Positions 36,716-43,910 of a stretch of DNA of 64,000 nt are shown here, in pieces. Source of the stretch: Campylobacter aviculae (GTDB taxonomy: Bacteria; Campylobacterota; Campylobacteria; Campylobacterales; Campylobacteraceae); contig NZ_NXMA01000008.1 in assembly GCF_005406215.1 (NCBI RefSeq), positions 1 through 64,000 of the forward strand, given 5' to 3'. Numbering within the stretch: position 1 is the stretch's first letter; every line of letters starts with the position of its first letter. The notes under the pieces are model-generated. The model ran no database searches and was not told the DNA's origin. It worked only from the letters and a program-made list of their open reading frames with translations. The translations under genes were made by a program, and so were the position numbers.

Positions 36716-36958
36716 TTAGATATAATGTTACTTTAAGACGCTTACTATGTTTTCATAGTTAAGCTTTTGTGGGTTATTTCCGCTAGGAGTGAAAACTCAA
36801 GGCGGATTTTATCGTAGTATATTATCAAGGTATTGTCAATAAATATTCCTCTTTTTAACAATCAGCTAAGACTCATCACATAAGGACTAGAACGCTCCCT
36901 AAAAACATATATAAAAATATTAAAAAATTTAAAAAATGCGTATGTGTGTGAGAGAAAA
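36716..36958 (+). repeat. Direct repeat, copy 2 of a ~235-bp element
   Basis: Same order and direction as 33604-33834, with small insertions (TATATA near 36906). The conserved core runs through the TCCGC...GCGGA hairpin and the TATTGTCAATAAATATTCC section. It ends immediately before a GTTGAG...CTCAAC hairpin. Confidence 0.85.
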
Positions 36959-36979
36959 GTTGAGTAAATTTTTCTCAAC
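36959..36979 (+). terminator. Hairpin after second direct repeat
   Basis: GTTGAG and CTCAAC, six pairs around a T-rich loop, followed within 13 bases by a run of T. It would end a transcript that started in the repeat. Confidence 0.45.
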
Positions 36980-37079
36980 GTTTAACTAATTTTTTATTTT
37001 TTCTCTTGTTTAATATTAAATTAATTTTTTAGTTTTATAATTATTCATATATCAAAAATAATCATAGAAAGGGTCAAAA

Positions 37080-37277
37080 ATGAAAAAAATAGTAGGTTCT
37101 ATAATTTTGATCGGATGTTTATCTAATATTTTTGCAGCAACTTGGCATTATGATACTGATGGTTGCGCTAAAATATATAATTATGGTCGTGATTATAGTG
37201 AGTGTTTTGATAAAAAGACACATATATATCAAGAAGCCGGGCATAATGTAATTTGTAAATATGGATATTGCTTTTAA
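37080..37277 (+). CDS. Small secreted four-cysteine protein, cassette B
   Basis: 65 residues. Signal peptide with cleavage probable after NIFAA (about 20). The mature part is about 45 residues with four Cys: GCAKIYNYGRDYSEC, then IYQEAGHNVIC and KYGYCF. The spacing between the first two Cys (12 residues) is the same as in cassette A, and the Tyr/Gly/Asp/Ser residues between match. Only the protein pattern is kept, while the DNA differs, so these are diverged paralogues. The stop overlaps the next start in TAATG, exactly as in cassette A. Confidence 0.75.
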   Translation: MKKIVGSIILIGCLSNIFAATWHYDTDGCAKIYNYGRDYSECFDKKTHIYQEAGHNVICKYGYCF

Positions 37278-37513
37278 TGTTAAAGTTAAATATATTAAAT
37301 GCAAATTCGCATCATCGTTTTCATAAATGTATGCCTAAAGAATGTCACGAAATATATGACACTCTCAAACTTATGGAAAAACAAGAAGAAAATACAAAAA
37401 AAGTAGAGGCTAAAGCTGACAAAGAAGAAACAAAACTAAAAGATAAAGACAATAGCAACTCTATAAATGCAGATACTAGTAAAAAAGATCAGCTTTTAGA
37501 TATATCTGCTTAA
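37277..37513 (+). CDS. Charged partner protein of cassette B
   Basis: 78 residues. Starts at the ATG in TAATG with the secreted protein gene. Residues 1-40 include HKCMPKECHEIYDTLKLM (two Cys). The rest is the same Lys/Glu/Asp-rich tail as in cassette A, coded by an identical 109-base stretch. No signal peptide is visible. It could be a cytoplasmic partner of the secreted protein or, if ribosomes shift frame at the overlap, its C-terminal extension. Confidence 0.6.
   Translation: MLKLNILNANSHHRFHKCMPKECHEIYDTLKLMEKQEENTKKVEAKADKEETKLKDKDNSNSINADTSKKDQLLDISA
37400..37508 (+). repeat. 109-bp inverted repeat, right copy
   Basis: Identical by eye to the reverse complement of 33977-34085. Recombination between the two copies would flip the enclosed ~3.3 kb. 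Confidence 0.9.
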
Positions 37514-37681
37514 TAGTGTTTTTACCCTATTCTTCATAAATTACTATTAAACTATATGAATATTTTTTAATATTTTAGAATAATTTATTTATCATAGCTT
37601 TTATATTAAATAAAAATTTTTAATTAAATTTTCGCTACTTTTTCTTATTTATAATATTTCTAATTTCAGCTTTAATTAATA

Positions 37682-37698
37682 GGGGGGGGGGATATAAT
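37682..37698 (+). promoter_or_regulatory. Promoter with a ten-G tract next to its -10 box
   Basis: Ten G (37682-37691) are followed after one A by TATAAT (37693-37698), 30 bases before the YqaE-like start. The tract lies where the spacer between -10 and -35 should be. Changes in its length by slippage would alter the spacing and so expression. In Campylobacter most long G tracts sit inside genes; a promoter tract is less usual. Confidence 0.7.
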
Positions 37699-37728
37699 TT
37701 TTTGCATTTAATTTTTTAAGGAGAAAGA

Positions 37729-37932
37729 ATGAGGTTAATTATTTGTATTTTATTACCTTGGTTTGGTTTTTTTACTATAGGAAGACCTTTTGCTGCAATC
37801 ATATGTCTTATTTTGCAAATCACTCTTATTGGTTGGTTGCCTGCTATGGTTTGGGCTGTTTATGCTCTTAATCAATATAAAACAGATCAAAAAATTGCGA
37901 AAGCTCTACAAGAGCAAAATAGGGGGATTTAA
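37729..37932 (+). CDS. YqaE/Pmp3-family small membrane protein
   Basis: 67 residues with two membrane helices. LPWFGFFTIGRPFAAIICLIL and IGWLPAMVWAVYALNQY match the Pmp3/YqaE (UPF0057) pattern. Members are induced by stress in many organisms and may modulate membrane potential. The ribosome site is AAGGAGAAAG. It overlaps the lipoprotein gene by one base (TAATG). Confidence 0.85.
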   Translation: MRLIICILLPWFGFFTIGRPFAAIICLILQITLIGWLPAMVWAVYALNQYKTDQKIAKALQEQNRGI

Positions 37933-38255
37933 TGAAATATATTTTATATATTTTTCTAGCTTTTAGTTTGGGCGCTTGTTATCAAAAAGGCTTAGAGGTT
38001 AATCAAGATAAATTAAATACCATTGTTATAGGAAAGAGTACGCAAGAAGATGTGGAAAAAATCATAGGCTATCCTGTAAGAAAGACAAATTTAGGCAACA
38101 AAGAGGTATGGTATTACGATTTTACTAGAATTTCTTCGCTTCCTGGATTTGATAAAGATGAAAGCACGGTTTTTGAATTTAATAAAAAAGGCGTAGTAGT
38201 TAAAAAATATAAAACTACAGGTTCTGGAAATTCAAATCCTTTGTTGGGTGGATAA
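37932..38255 (+). CDS. SmpA/BamE-like lipoprotein
   Basis: 107 residues with a lipobox FSLGAC (cleavage before Cys16). The mature part has the SmpA/BamE-fold pattern: VIGKSTQEDVEKIIGYPVRKTNLGNKEVWYYDF, then STVFEFNKKGVVVKKY. The real BamE of the cell is presumably elsewhere. Here the gene lies inside a mobile-type region next to a VirB6-like fragment, so it could serve a conjugation-type apparatus. That link is inference. Confidence 0.75.
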   Translation: MKYILYIFLAFSLGACYQKGLEVNQDKLNTIVIGKSTQEDVEKIIGYPVRKTNLGNKEVWYYDFTRISSLPGFDKDESTVFEFNKKGVVVKKYKTTGSGNSNPLLGG

Positions 38256-38386
38256 CAAAGTCTATCAACAATCTCATACAAGCAGAGCTTTATGGAAGAG
38301 ACTTTGTGCCAAATAAAGCCTTTAGCAAAACAAACGATCAAGATAAAACCCAAACTCAAAATAAAGAGCAAGGTAGAAATATGTAA
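38251..38386 (+). pseudogene. 3' fragment of an unidentified gene
   Basis: In another frame, overlapping the lipoprotein end, the text reads WITKSINNLIQAELYGRDF, VPNKAFSKTNDQDKTQTQ and ends NKEQGRNM at TAA. There is no start codon. The composition is that of the hydrophilic end of a larger protein, possibly of the same secretion cluster. A hairpin follows at once, as at the end of an operon. Confidence 0.4.
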
Positions 38387-38389
38387 AAA

Positions 38390-38408
38390 AAGCCCTTTTT
38401 AAGGGCTT
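38390..38408 (+). terminator. Hairpin after the gene fragment
   Basis: AAGCCCTT and AAGGGCTT form an eight-pair stem with a short T loop, then AAAGGTTTTT. Confidence 0.65.
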
Positions 38409-38420
38409 AAAGGTTTTTAA

Positions 38421-38714
38421 ATGACGCAAATTTTATTAAAGCTTTTTAATTTCTTGAATTTGGAAGAAACAAAACCTTCTAAAAATGAAAACGAAAACGT
38501 AATCCCCTTAAGCGAAAGGGGATTTACTGAAAAAGAAGAATTTAGAAAAAGAAGTAATCTTTATTCTAAAGCTAAAAATAAAAAAGTTTTCACAGAAAAA
38601 GAAGAAATTGTTAATATAAACAATAAATTGTTTAGAGTAAAAACTCAAGAAATTATAAGTCCTGATGGGACAGAAGAAATTATTAAAACAGAACAATATC
38701 AAATCAACAGATAA
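38421..38714 (+). CDS. Small hydrophilic hypothetical protein
   Basis: 97 residues, Lys/Glu-rich, with FTEKEEFRKRSNLYSKAKNKKVFTEKEE, an internal near-repeat of FTEKEE. It has no signal or membrane segment. The AAAGG ribosome site lies about nine bases upstream. No family recognised. It is followed closely by the lipoprotein gene at 38725. Confidence 0.55.
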   Translation: MTQILLKLFNFLNLEETKPSKNENENVIPLSERGFTEKEEFRKRSNLYSKAKNKKVFTEKEEIVNINNKLFRVKTQEIISPDGTEEIIKTEQYQINR

Positions 38715-38724
38715 AGGAAGAAAA

Positions 38725-39144
38725 ATGAAAAAAATGTTATTTGCAGTAATTGCGGTGTTTTTTATTGCTTGTGGTGGAGATAATTTAGTTAAATTAGAAT
38801 ATGAAAAAGGAAATAAAGAATTATTTGATTATGCAAATAAGCTTATTGAAGAAAAATATCCAGGTTATAATCTTTATTCTTGGAGATCGTTAAAAGATAT
38901 CCAAAGTATTGTTAATGCAAAGGGAATGTATAATGATATAGAACATCGGCTTAGTAGTAATAATAAGTTTCATAGAAATGATGATAAAAACTATTCTAAT
39001 TATATTTTATTAGAAAAAGATGGAATATATAAATTAATAAGTGCAGATTGTTATAAAGAAAAAGTAGATAATAACGCCGTTGGATTATATAAAACAAAAC
39101 CTAATAATTGTAGTATTGCTAATATACTTATACAACAAAAATAA
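38725..39144 (+). CDS. Small lipoprotein, unknown function
   Basis: 139 residues. MKKMLFAVIAVFFIACGG is a lipoprotein signal with cleavage before Cys16. The mature part is charged and Asn/Tyr-rich with two further Cys late in the sequence (SADCYKEKV and NNCSIAN). I set the start at the ATG at 38725 after AAAGGAAG; the open frame extends further upstream but has no ribosome site there. By position before a VirB6-like fragment it could be a VirB7-type or entry-exclusion lipoprotein, but this is guesswork. Confidence 0.65.
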   Translation: MKKMLFAVIAVFFIACGGDNLVKLEYEKGNKELFDYANKLIEEKYPGYNLYSWRSLKDIQSIVNAKGMYNDIEHRLSSNNKFHRNDDKNYSNYILLEKDGIYKLISADCYKEKVDNNAVGLYKTKPNNCSIANILIQQK

Positions 39145-39156
39145 AAGAATTGTAAA

Positions 39157-39399
39157 ATGGCAAATATAAAAATTACCATTTCCACTTTACCTTCAAATTG
39201 GATAGATAGTGTCGCTAATACTATTAACGACCTAACTATGCCTATATTTGAAAAAATGTTTTCAGGCGTTCATAATGCTTTGTATAGTGGTATGGGTGCT
39301 AGTATCTTTGTAACATACTGCATTATATGGTTACTAAGACAAGCACAAAATGGATATGTATCAAGGCTAATTTTTCTCCGAATTAAGGAGAAAAATTAA
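39157..39399 (+). CDS. VirB6/TrbL-like N-terminal fragment
   Basis: 80 residues. WIDSVANTINDLTMPIFEKMFSGVHNALYSGMGASIFVTYCIIWLLRQAQNG resembles the start of VirB6/TrbL inner-membrane proteins of type IV secretion systems, normally 300 or more residues. After QAQNG the text changes to VSRLIFLRIKEKN and stops, so it is probably cut by a deletion whose far side is the convergent transporter gene. If real, it means that a secretion-type cluster once stood here. Confidence 0.5.
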   Translation: MANIKITISTLPSNWIDSVANTINDLTMPIFEKMFSGVHNALYSGMGASIFVTYCIIWLLRQAQNGYVSRLIFLRIKEKN

Positions 39400-39402
39400 C
39401 TT

Positions 39403-40866
39403 TTAATGAAAGCTAAGATAAGGCGTAATAAATTCTATCCAAGGAATTCCTATAAAAAGATAAATAACCATATAAATTAAGGCAAAAATTCCGCCTAATA
39501 AGAAAAATTGAGGACCTTTAATATAATTACTTCCAAACCATAAAGGAGAGCAACCTGTTCCATATGGAGTGATGATACCCATAAAACCCATTGGTAAAGC
39601 AAGTATTAGCATAATTTGTGCCGGATTTCCGCCTTCAATAGAACTGGCCAAAGATACAAAAACAGCAATGATGGCTGTTACATAAGCAGTTCCTGAAGCG
39701 AAAAAATATCTAAGCCAAGAAAATAACATTAAAAGTAAAATGGTAGCTATAAATGGTTCAAAACCCGAAAGTCTATGCCCTAAAGAATTAGCTAAGTAGT
39801 CTAAAAATCCAACATTTTTAAGCCCACCCGCCATTGTAACAAGAGTTGCAAACCATACAAGAGTATTCCAAGCTGGTTTATTGCCTAAAAAATCTTGCCA
39901 AGTTATTATTTTGCAAGCTATCATTAAAATGATCATAATTAAGGCTGTGGTTGTGGCATTGATTTTAAAAAAGCTTGAACCAACCCAAAGTACTAGTCCA
40001 ATAAGAGCTATAATAAGCATACAAATTTGAGAAGTTGGCATTTTTCCTAAAGCCTGATATTTTTCTTTTGCCCAGATAGCTATTTCTTTTGATCCTTTAA
40101 TTTCTGGTGGATAGATGAAATATCCTAAAATTGGAGTGATAACAAAAAGGATTAAGCCTACTGGCAAAAAGGCTAAAAACCAACTAAGCCAATCCACAAC
40201 AGCAACTCCATTTTTAGATATCAAAGAAAGTGCAAGTGGATTTGGAGCTTGCCCTGTAAGAAAAATCGAGCTTGTGATACAAGAGCTTGCTAAGCCCATC
40301 CATACAAGATAAGCACCAATTTTTCTAGGATTTTTATCCGCATAACTTTCAAACATAGGAGCAATATTAGTTACTATAGGATAAACAGTTCCTCCACTTC
40401 TTGCAGCATTGCTAGGGATAAAAGGAGCTAAAATTAAATCAACTATAGCAATAGCATAACCTAAACCCAAGGTAGATTTTCCAAGTTTTGAAACAAGATA
40501 AAGGGCTATTCTTTCTCCTAAACCTGTTTTAGAAAATCCAAGTCCTATGGTAAAAGCAGCAAAAATAAGCCATACAACCGCGTCTGAAAATCCTGCCAAA
40601 CCCCATTTTATAGCTGCAGAATCCTTGATAATGGTTTCGACATTATTGGATCCAGCGGGTCCAACCTTAAAGACAACAGCTAAAGTAACAGCAATGACTC
40701 CGATTAAAGCAGGTGCAATAGGTTCCAAGATTAAGCCAATAATCAAGCCAACAAAAATGCTAAAATAAAGCCAAGCATTAGGACTTAAACCCTCAGGAAC
40801 CGGGATCAGATAAGTGATTAAACCTACAATTAAAGGCGCTAAAAGTTTTACATAAAACATGTTCAT
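39403..40866 (-). CDS. DASS-family anion (dicarboxylate) transporter
   Basis: 487 residues with about 12-14 membrane segments. The two halves show the family substrate-site motifs PFIPSNAARSGGTVYPI (about 153-169) and TPYGTGCSPLWFGSNYIKG (about 440-458), where SNT-type residues bind sodium and carboxylate. It resembles the 2-oxoglutarate/malate or citrate/succinate antiporter group. Campylobacter lives on organic acids and amino acids, so a C4-dicarboxylate or 2-oxoglutarate role is plausible. It is the last gene before the accessory island. Confidence 0.88.
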   Translation of the reverse strand: MNMFYVKLLAPLIVGLITYLIPVPEGLSPNAWLYFSIFVGLIIGLILEPIAPALIGVIAVTLAVVFKVGPAGSNNVETIIKDSAAIKWGLAGFSDAVVWLIFAAFTIGLGFSKTGLGERIALYLVSKLGKSTLGLGYAIAIVDLILAPFIPSNAARSGGTVYPIVTNIAPMFESYADKNPRKIGAYLVWMGLASSCITSSIFLTGQAPNPLALSLISKNGVAVVDWLSWFLAFLPVGLILFVITPILGYFIYPPEIKGSKEIAIWAKEKYQALGKMPTSQICMLIIALIGLVLWVGSSFFKINATTTALIMIILMIACKIITWQDFLGNKPAWNTLVWFATLVTMAGGLKNVGFLDYLANSLGHRLSGFEPFIATILLLMLFSWLRYFFASGTAYVTAIIAVFVSLASSIEGGNPAQIMLILALPMGFMGIITPYGTGCSPLWFGSNYIKGPQFFLLGGIFALIYMVIYLFIGIPWIEFITPYLSFH

Positions 40867-40968
40867 CCTTTTTTAAATGTAAAAACAAATTATACTTTAG
40901 AAAACTTATATTAAATTTTAAATTAATAAATTCTTTATAAGAGATTTGATTAAGCTAAGATAATGTTT

Positions 40969-41376
40969 TTAGTTAAGAGTTCTAATGATTAAGCTTGTAG
41001 GTAGTTTAAAGTGTTTTATAAGTTCTTCTTCTTTTTTTCTCATTTCTCCATTATCCTTTTCATGATCAAAACCTAGTAAATGAAGCATAGCGTGGATAAA
41101 TAATAAACTCAATTCTTCTTCGTAACTATGTCCAAATTCTTGTGCTTTTTCTTTGGCTAATTCTGTATTGATGACTATAGAACCTAAAGGGATATTTTCA
41201 TCTACATTTTCAAGTGGAAAGGATAAAACATCGGTTGTTTTGTTTTGATTTCTTTGTTTTAAGTTAATTTCTTGCATTTCTTGATTATTTACAAAAATAA
41301 GCTCCACATCTTTTTTTGGACTTAAATAAGCTACTATTTTTTCTAAAAAATCGTATTTTTTGTCACTAAGTATCAT
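40969..41376 (-). CDS. ybeY: Endoribonuclease YbeY
   Basis: Single-strand RNase needed for 16S rRNA maturation. The zinc motif H...H.....H is [16 protein letters not shown] (His95, His99 and His105), and TDVLSFPL precedes it. 135 residues. Overlaps recO by four bases. Confidence 0.95.
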   Translation of the reverse strand: MILSDKKYDFLEKIVAYLSPKKDVELIFVNNQEMQEINLKQRNQNKTTDVLSFPLENVDENIPLGSIVINTELAKEKAQEFGHSYEEELSLLFIHAMLHLLGFDHEKDNGEMRKKEEELIKHFKLPTSLIIRTLN

Positions 41377-41987
41377 AAGCCTTCCTTGATTAAATTATAT
41401 AAATTTTGTATTTCTTCATCATTAAAAATTCCGCAATTTTTATTATCATAAAAATCTTTTAATTTTTTTTCTTCAAAATTATAACCTAAAGCACAATGAT
41501 TATGAGAAGGCAAAAAAGCTCTTATTAAAGTGATATGGTTTTGAATTTTTTCATCACAAGAAAAACAAATAAAATCTTGGTGTAATCTACCTTCAAATTC
41601 TAAAATTTTAAGATAAGCATCTATTATGACTCTTTTAGGATTTTGTTTTTCAAAACGTTTGACACATTCTTCTAAAAGCAAAAAATAAAATTTCTCAAGT
41701 ATCTCAGTATCTTTTAAATGTTGATATAAAAGGCGAATGAATTCTTGCCAAATAAACATTTTTTCTCTTTGCATAATCCATGAAAAATTTAAATGCAAAA
41801 CATCTTTGAGTCTTGGTAAAAAGCTCGGGTTTTCTTCTAAGGCAAAGTCAATCTTATAACCATTTAAAATGCTAGAATGTCTAAGTCCATAAAAACGATA
41901 GGTTTTTACAAGCATTTTAGGACTTAATATATAAACTATCAAATCTTCATCTTTGACTTTTTGCGTATGGAGTATAAAACCTTGCAT
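41373..41987 (-). CDS. recO: RecO-like recombination protein
   Basis: 204 residues, shorter than the ~240 of enteric Rec[22 protein letters not shown] starts an OB-fold domain; a helical middle part and a Cys-containing segment ([10 protein letters not shown] and HNHCALG) follow. RecO in Epsilonproteobacteria is divergent, so the assignment rests on the N-terminal OB region, the location beside ybeY and overall pattern. Confidence 0.75.
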   Translation of the reverse strand: MQGFILHTQKVKDEDLIVYILSPKMLVKTYRFYGLRHSSILNGYKIDFALEENPSFLPRLKDVLHLNFSWIMQREKMFIWQEFIRLLYQHLKDTEILEKFYFLLLEECVKRFEKQNPKRVIIDAYLKILEFEGRLHQDFICFSCDEKIQNHITLIRAFLPSHNHCALGYNFEEKKLKDFYDNKNCGIFNDEEIQNLYNLIKEGL

Positions 41988-42166
41988 ATTTTCCTTTGGT
42001 AAAATATATCTACGTTATTTTGAATTGTACTATAAAATTTAAACCTTAAATATAAAGATTTATTGATCAATTTTAATGTTTTACAAATTAATATTTTATA
42101 GAAAAATTGGAAATTTTATATTGAAAAATTTAGCAAGTTATGCGAAAATTAAAACGAAAGTAATTA

Positions 42167-42190
42167 AACTAAGGCAAATATACCTTAGTT
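42167..42190 (-). terminator. Terminator of the sigma-54 operon
   Basis: AACTAAGG and CCTTAGTT make an eight-pair stem, followed on the minus strand by T-containing sequence, directly after the 42191 stop. Confidence 0.7.
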
Positions 42191-42676
42191 TTAAATAGCA
42201 CTCAACAAATCTTTTAAAAGATTTTGCGAAACTTCTATAGATTCTAAACGAGTAAAGCCTATACTTGGATCTATGTTTCCATCAAATTTTTTAGACTCTT
42301 CTAAAATTTTAATTTGTTTAGCCAAATTGCTTCCAAATTCTTGATCTTCTTCAGACATTATTTCATTCTGACTTTCCTTCCAACCTTTTGTATCAAAGTC
42401 TTTAAGGTCATTTACGCCTTGCTTTTGCATAGCTTCATTTAAGGCTTGATTGATGGTAGCAGAGAAAAGCTGAAATCCTATGGCACCATATTTATCTTGT
42501 TCTTCTTTGCTTGAAGCATGTATAGCTTTATCATAAGCATAGTCTATAACATCATCAATATTTTTAATGTCGCCATTTTCTACTTTTTCTTTAGCATCTG
42601 AGAAATCTAAACCATAATTATTTTTCTTTTGATTAGAAGAATAATAACTTTGAGAACTTAAAGAATTTATTTGCAT
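42191..42676 (-). CDS. Small hydrophilic protein, possible flagellar-export substrate
   Basis: 161 residues with neither signal peptide nor membrane helix. The polar N-terminus MQINSLSSQSYYSSNQKKN is the sort seen on proteins exported through the flagellar apparatus in Campylobacter. The body is helical and acidic. It lies ten bases after a gene with a strong sigma-54 promoter, so it would be made with the flagellar middle genes. I do not recognise a family. Confidence 0.7.
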   Translation of the reverse strand: MQINSLSSQSYYSSNQKKNNYGLDFSDAKEKVENGDIKNIDDVIDYAYDKAIHASSKEEQDKYGAIGFQLFSATINQALNEAMQKQGVNDLKDFDTKGWKESQNEIMSEEDQEFGSNLAKQIKILEESKKFDGNIDPSIGFTRLESIEVSQNLLKDLLSAI

Positions 42677-42685
42677 GTTTTCCTC

Positions 42686-43267
42686 CTATTGAATTTGAAT
42701 CTTTGTACTCATTGAATTAAATGGCGAATTAATTGACTTTGAGGTATAGATAAATAAGCCAGTTTGATTAGGTGCGGTTGTTAAATCCCATTGTTCTAAC
42801 CATCCAACAATAATTCCGCCAGAATCAGCTACTACAGGGCTATAATATAAACACTCCACCTTACTTCCGCCAAAAGTAGCAGTATCAACATTACTATTTC
42901 CACCATAACCTAAAACACCTGTAACAGCCCAGAAGGGTTTTCCACCGTGATGATATTTTGTAATCGTTTGTCCAAAAGAAACCACTTCTTTGCCACCTTT
43001 TTCTGAAACTATACCTTCAATGGTAACAAAAGTTACAGGAGGTGCAGGTGATTTTACAATAGGCTTTTTCTCTAAAGTTTTATAAAAATTGTTTAAAATC
43101 TTAACAACCAAGTCTTTGTTTTCAGGTTTGGCCAAAATGGAATCAGGGCTAACATAAACACTAAGATCGTTTGAAGCAATAACTTCTTTACCCTTTTTTA
43201 AAGCTTCAATGTTTTCAGCAAAAACTAAAGAGCAACTTAATACTAATAAAAAGATCATTTTTTTCAT
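42686..43267 (-). CDS. Exported protein, unknown function, sigma-54 controlled
   Basis: 193 residues with a signal peptide (cleavage probable after SLVFA, 17). The mature part has KPIVKSPAPPVTFVTIEG, KYHHGGKPFWAVTGVLGYGG and VAWL-like VGWLEQWDLT segments and a single Cys. No family recognised. AAGGAGAAA is the ribosome site. A sigma-54 promoter (43305-43322) sits about 40 bases ahead, so it belongs to the RpoN regulon together with the gene behind it. Confidence 0.75.
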   Translation of the reverse strand: MKKMIFLLVLSCSLVFAENIEALKKGKEVIASNDLSVYVSPDSILAKPENKDLVVKILNNFYKTLEKKPIVKSPAPPVTFVTIEGIVSEKGGKEVVSFGQTITKYHHGGKPFWAVTGVLGYGGNSNVDTATFGGSKVECLYYSPVVADSGGIIVGWLEQWDLTTAPNQTGLFIYTSKSINSPFNSMSTKIQIQ

Positions 43268-43304
43268 CTTTTTCTCCTTAGGTTTTCAATGCTCTAAAAT
43301 TTAC

Positions 43305-43322
43305 AAGCAATTTTTATTCCAA
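43305..43322 (-). promoter_or_regulatory. Sigma-54 (RpoN) promoter
   Basis: The minus strand reads TTGGAATAAAAATTGCTT: GG at -24 and GC at -12 with exactly ten bases between, matching the Campylobacter consensus TTGGAAC-N-TTGCTT. RpoN drives the middle flagellar genes with FlgR. Confidence 0.88.
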
Positions 43323-43380
43323 TATTGATATTATTTTTTTAAAGATTGATTTATTATGAAAATTACTTAAAATTTAATTG

Positions 43381-43902
43381 CTAGATTATCTCAACACCAT
43401 AAATTTTAAGCAAAGAAAAGGCCGAATTTTGTAGATTTTCATCAAAACTTGCTGTAGAATCTTGATATAAAATCAATTTTGCATTCGGTTTCGCACTAAA
43501 AGCTAGTATGATATTACAAAATACACAAATATGTGAAACCAAACCACAAAAATAGATTTCTTTATATGTGCTTTGATTGATAAAATTAGCAAATTCTAAA
43601 CTACCAAAAGCATTTTTATAAAAAATTTTATGAGCTTTTTTTAAAAATGGATCAAATTCATCAGGCATTTTCCAACCAAAAGTATCTTTAATACAATGTT
43701 TTATAGGGAGATTTAACCCTTCTTTGCTTTTTAAATAATTTTGAACATGTGTATCACAAGTGATGAGTAAATGTGTGGTATTAAAATCGATTTGATTTAG
43801 GTGATTAAGAATATTTTCTTTGATTTCTAAAGCTTTTTTAAAACCTAAGCTTCCGTTGATAAAATCATTTTGATAATCAACAATAACAAAAGCTTTTTCC
43901 AT
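43381..43902 (-). CDS. Isochorismatase/nicotinamidase-like cysteine hydrolase
   Basis: 173 residues. The catalytic set of the family is seen as Asp in AFVIVDYQNDF, Lys in IFYKNAFGS and the nucleophile Cys in GLVSHICVFCN. Nicotinamidase, giving nicotinate for NAD salvage, is a fair guess, since it has DTHVQNYL where such enzymes have metal His. The ATG at 43902 fits the family start; an earlier ATG at 43929 would lie within the ttcA-like gene. Neither has a strong ribosome site. Confidence 0.75.
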   Translation of the reverse strand: MEKAFVIVDYQNDFINGSLGFKKALEIKENILNHLNQIDFNTTHLLITCDTHVQNYLKSKEGLNLPIKHCIKDTFGWKMPDEFDPFLKKAHKIFYKNAFGSLEFANFINQSTYKEIYFCGLVSHICVFCNIILAFSAKPNAKLILYQDSTASFDENLQNSAFSLLKIYGVEII

Positions 43903-43910
43903 AGAGTTTT

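Noticed and set aside
37268..37276. TTG start for the cassette B partner three codons before the ATG
   Set aside because: The ATG in TAATG mirrors the start of cassette A exactly and is the more likely start.
33193..39402. CRISPR array or insertion sequence in the island
   Set aside because: No regularly spaced short repeats and no transposase frame; the repeats are two-copy and long.
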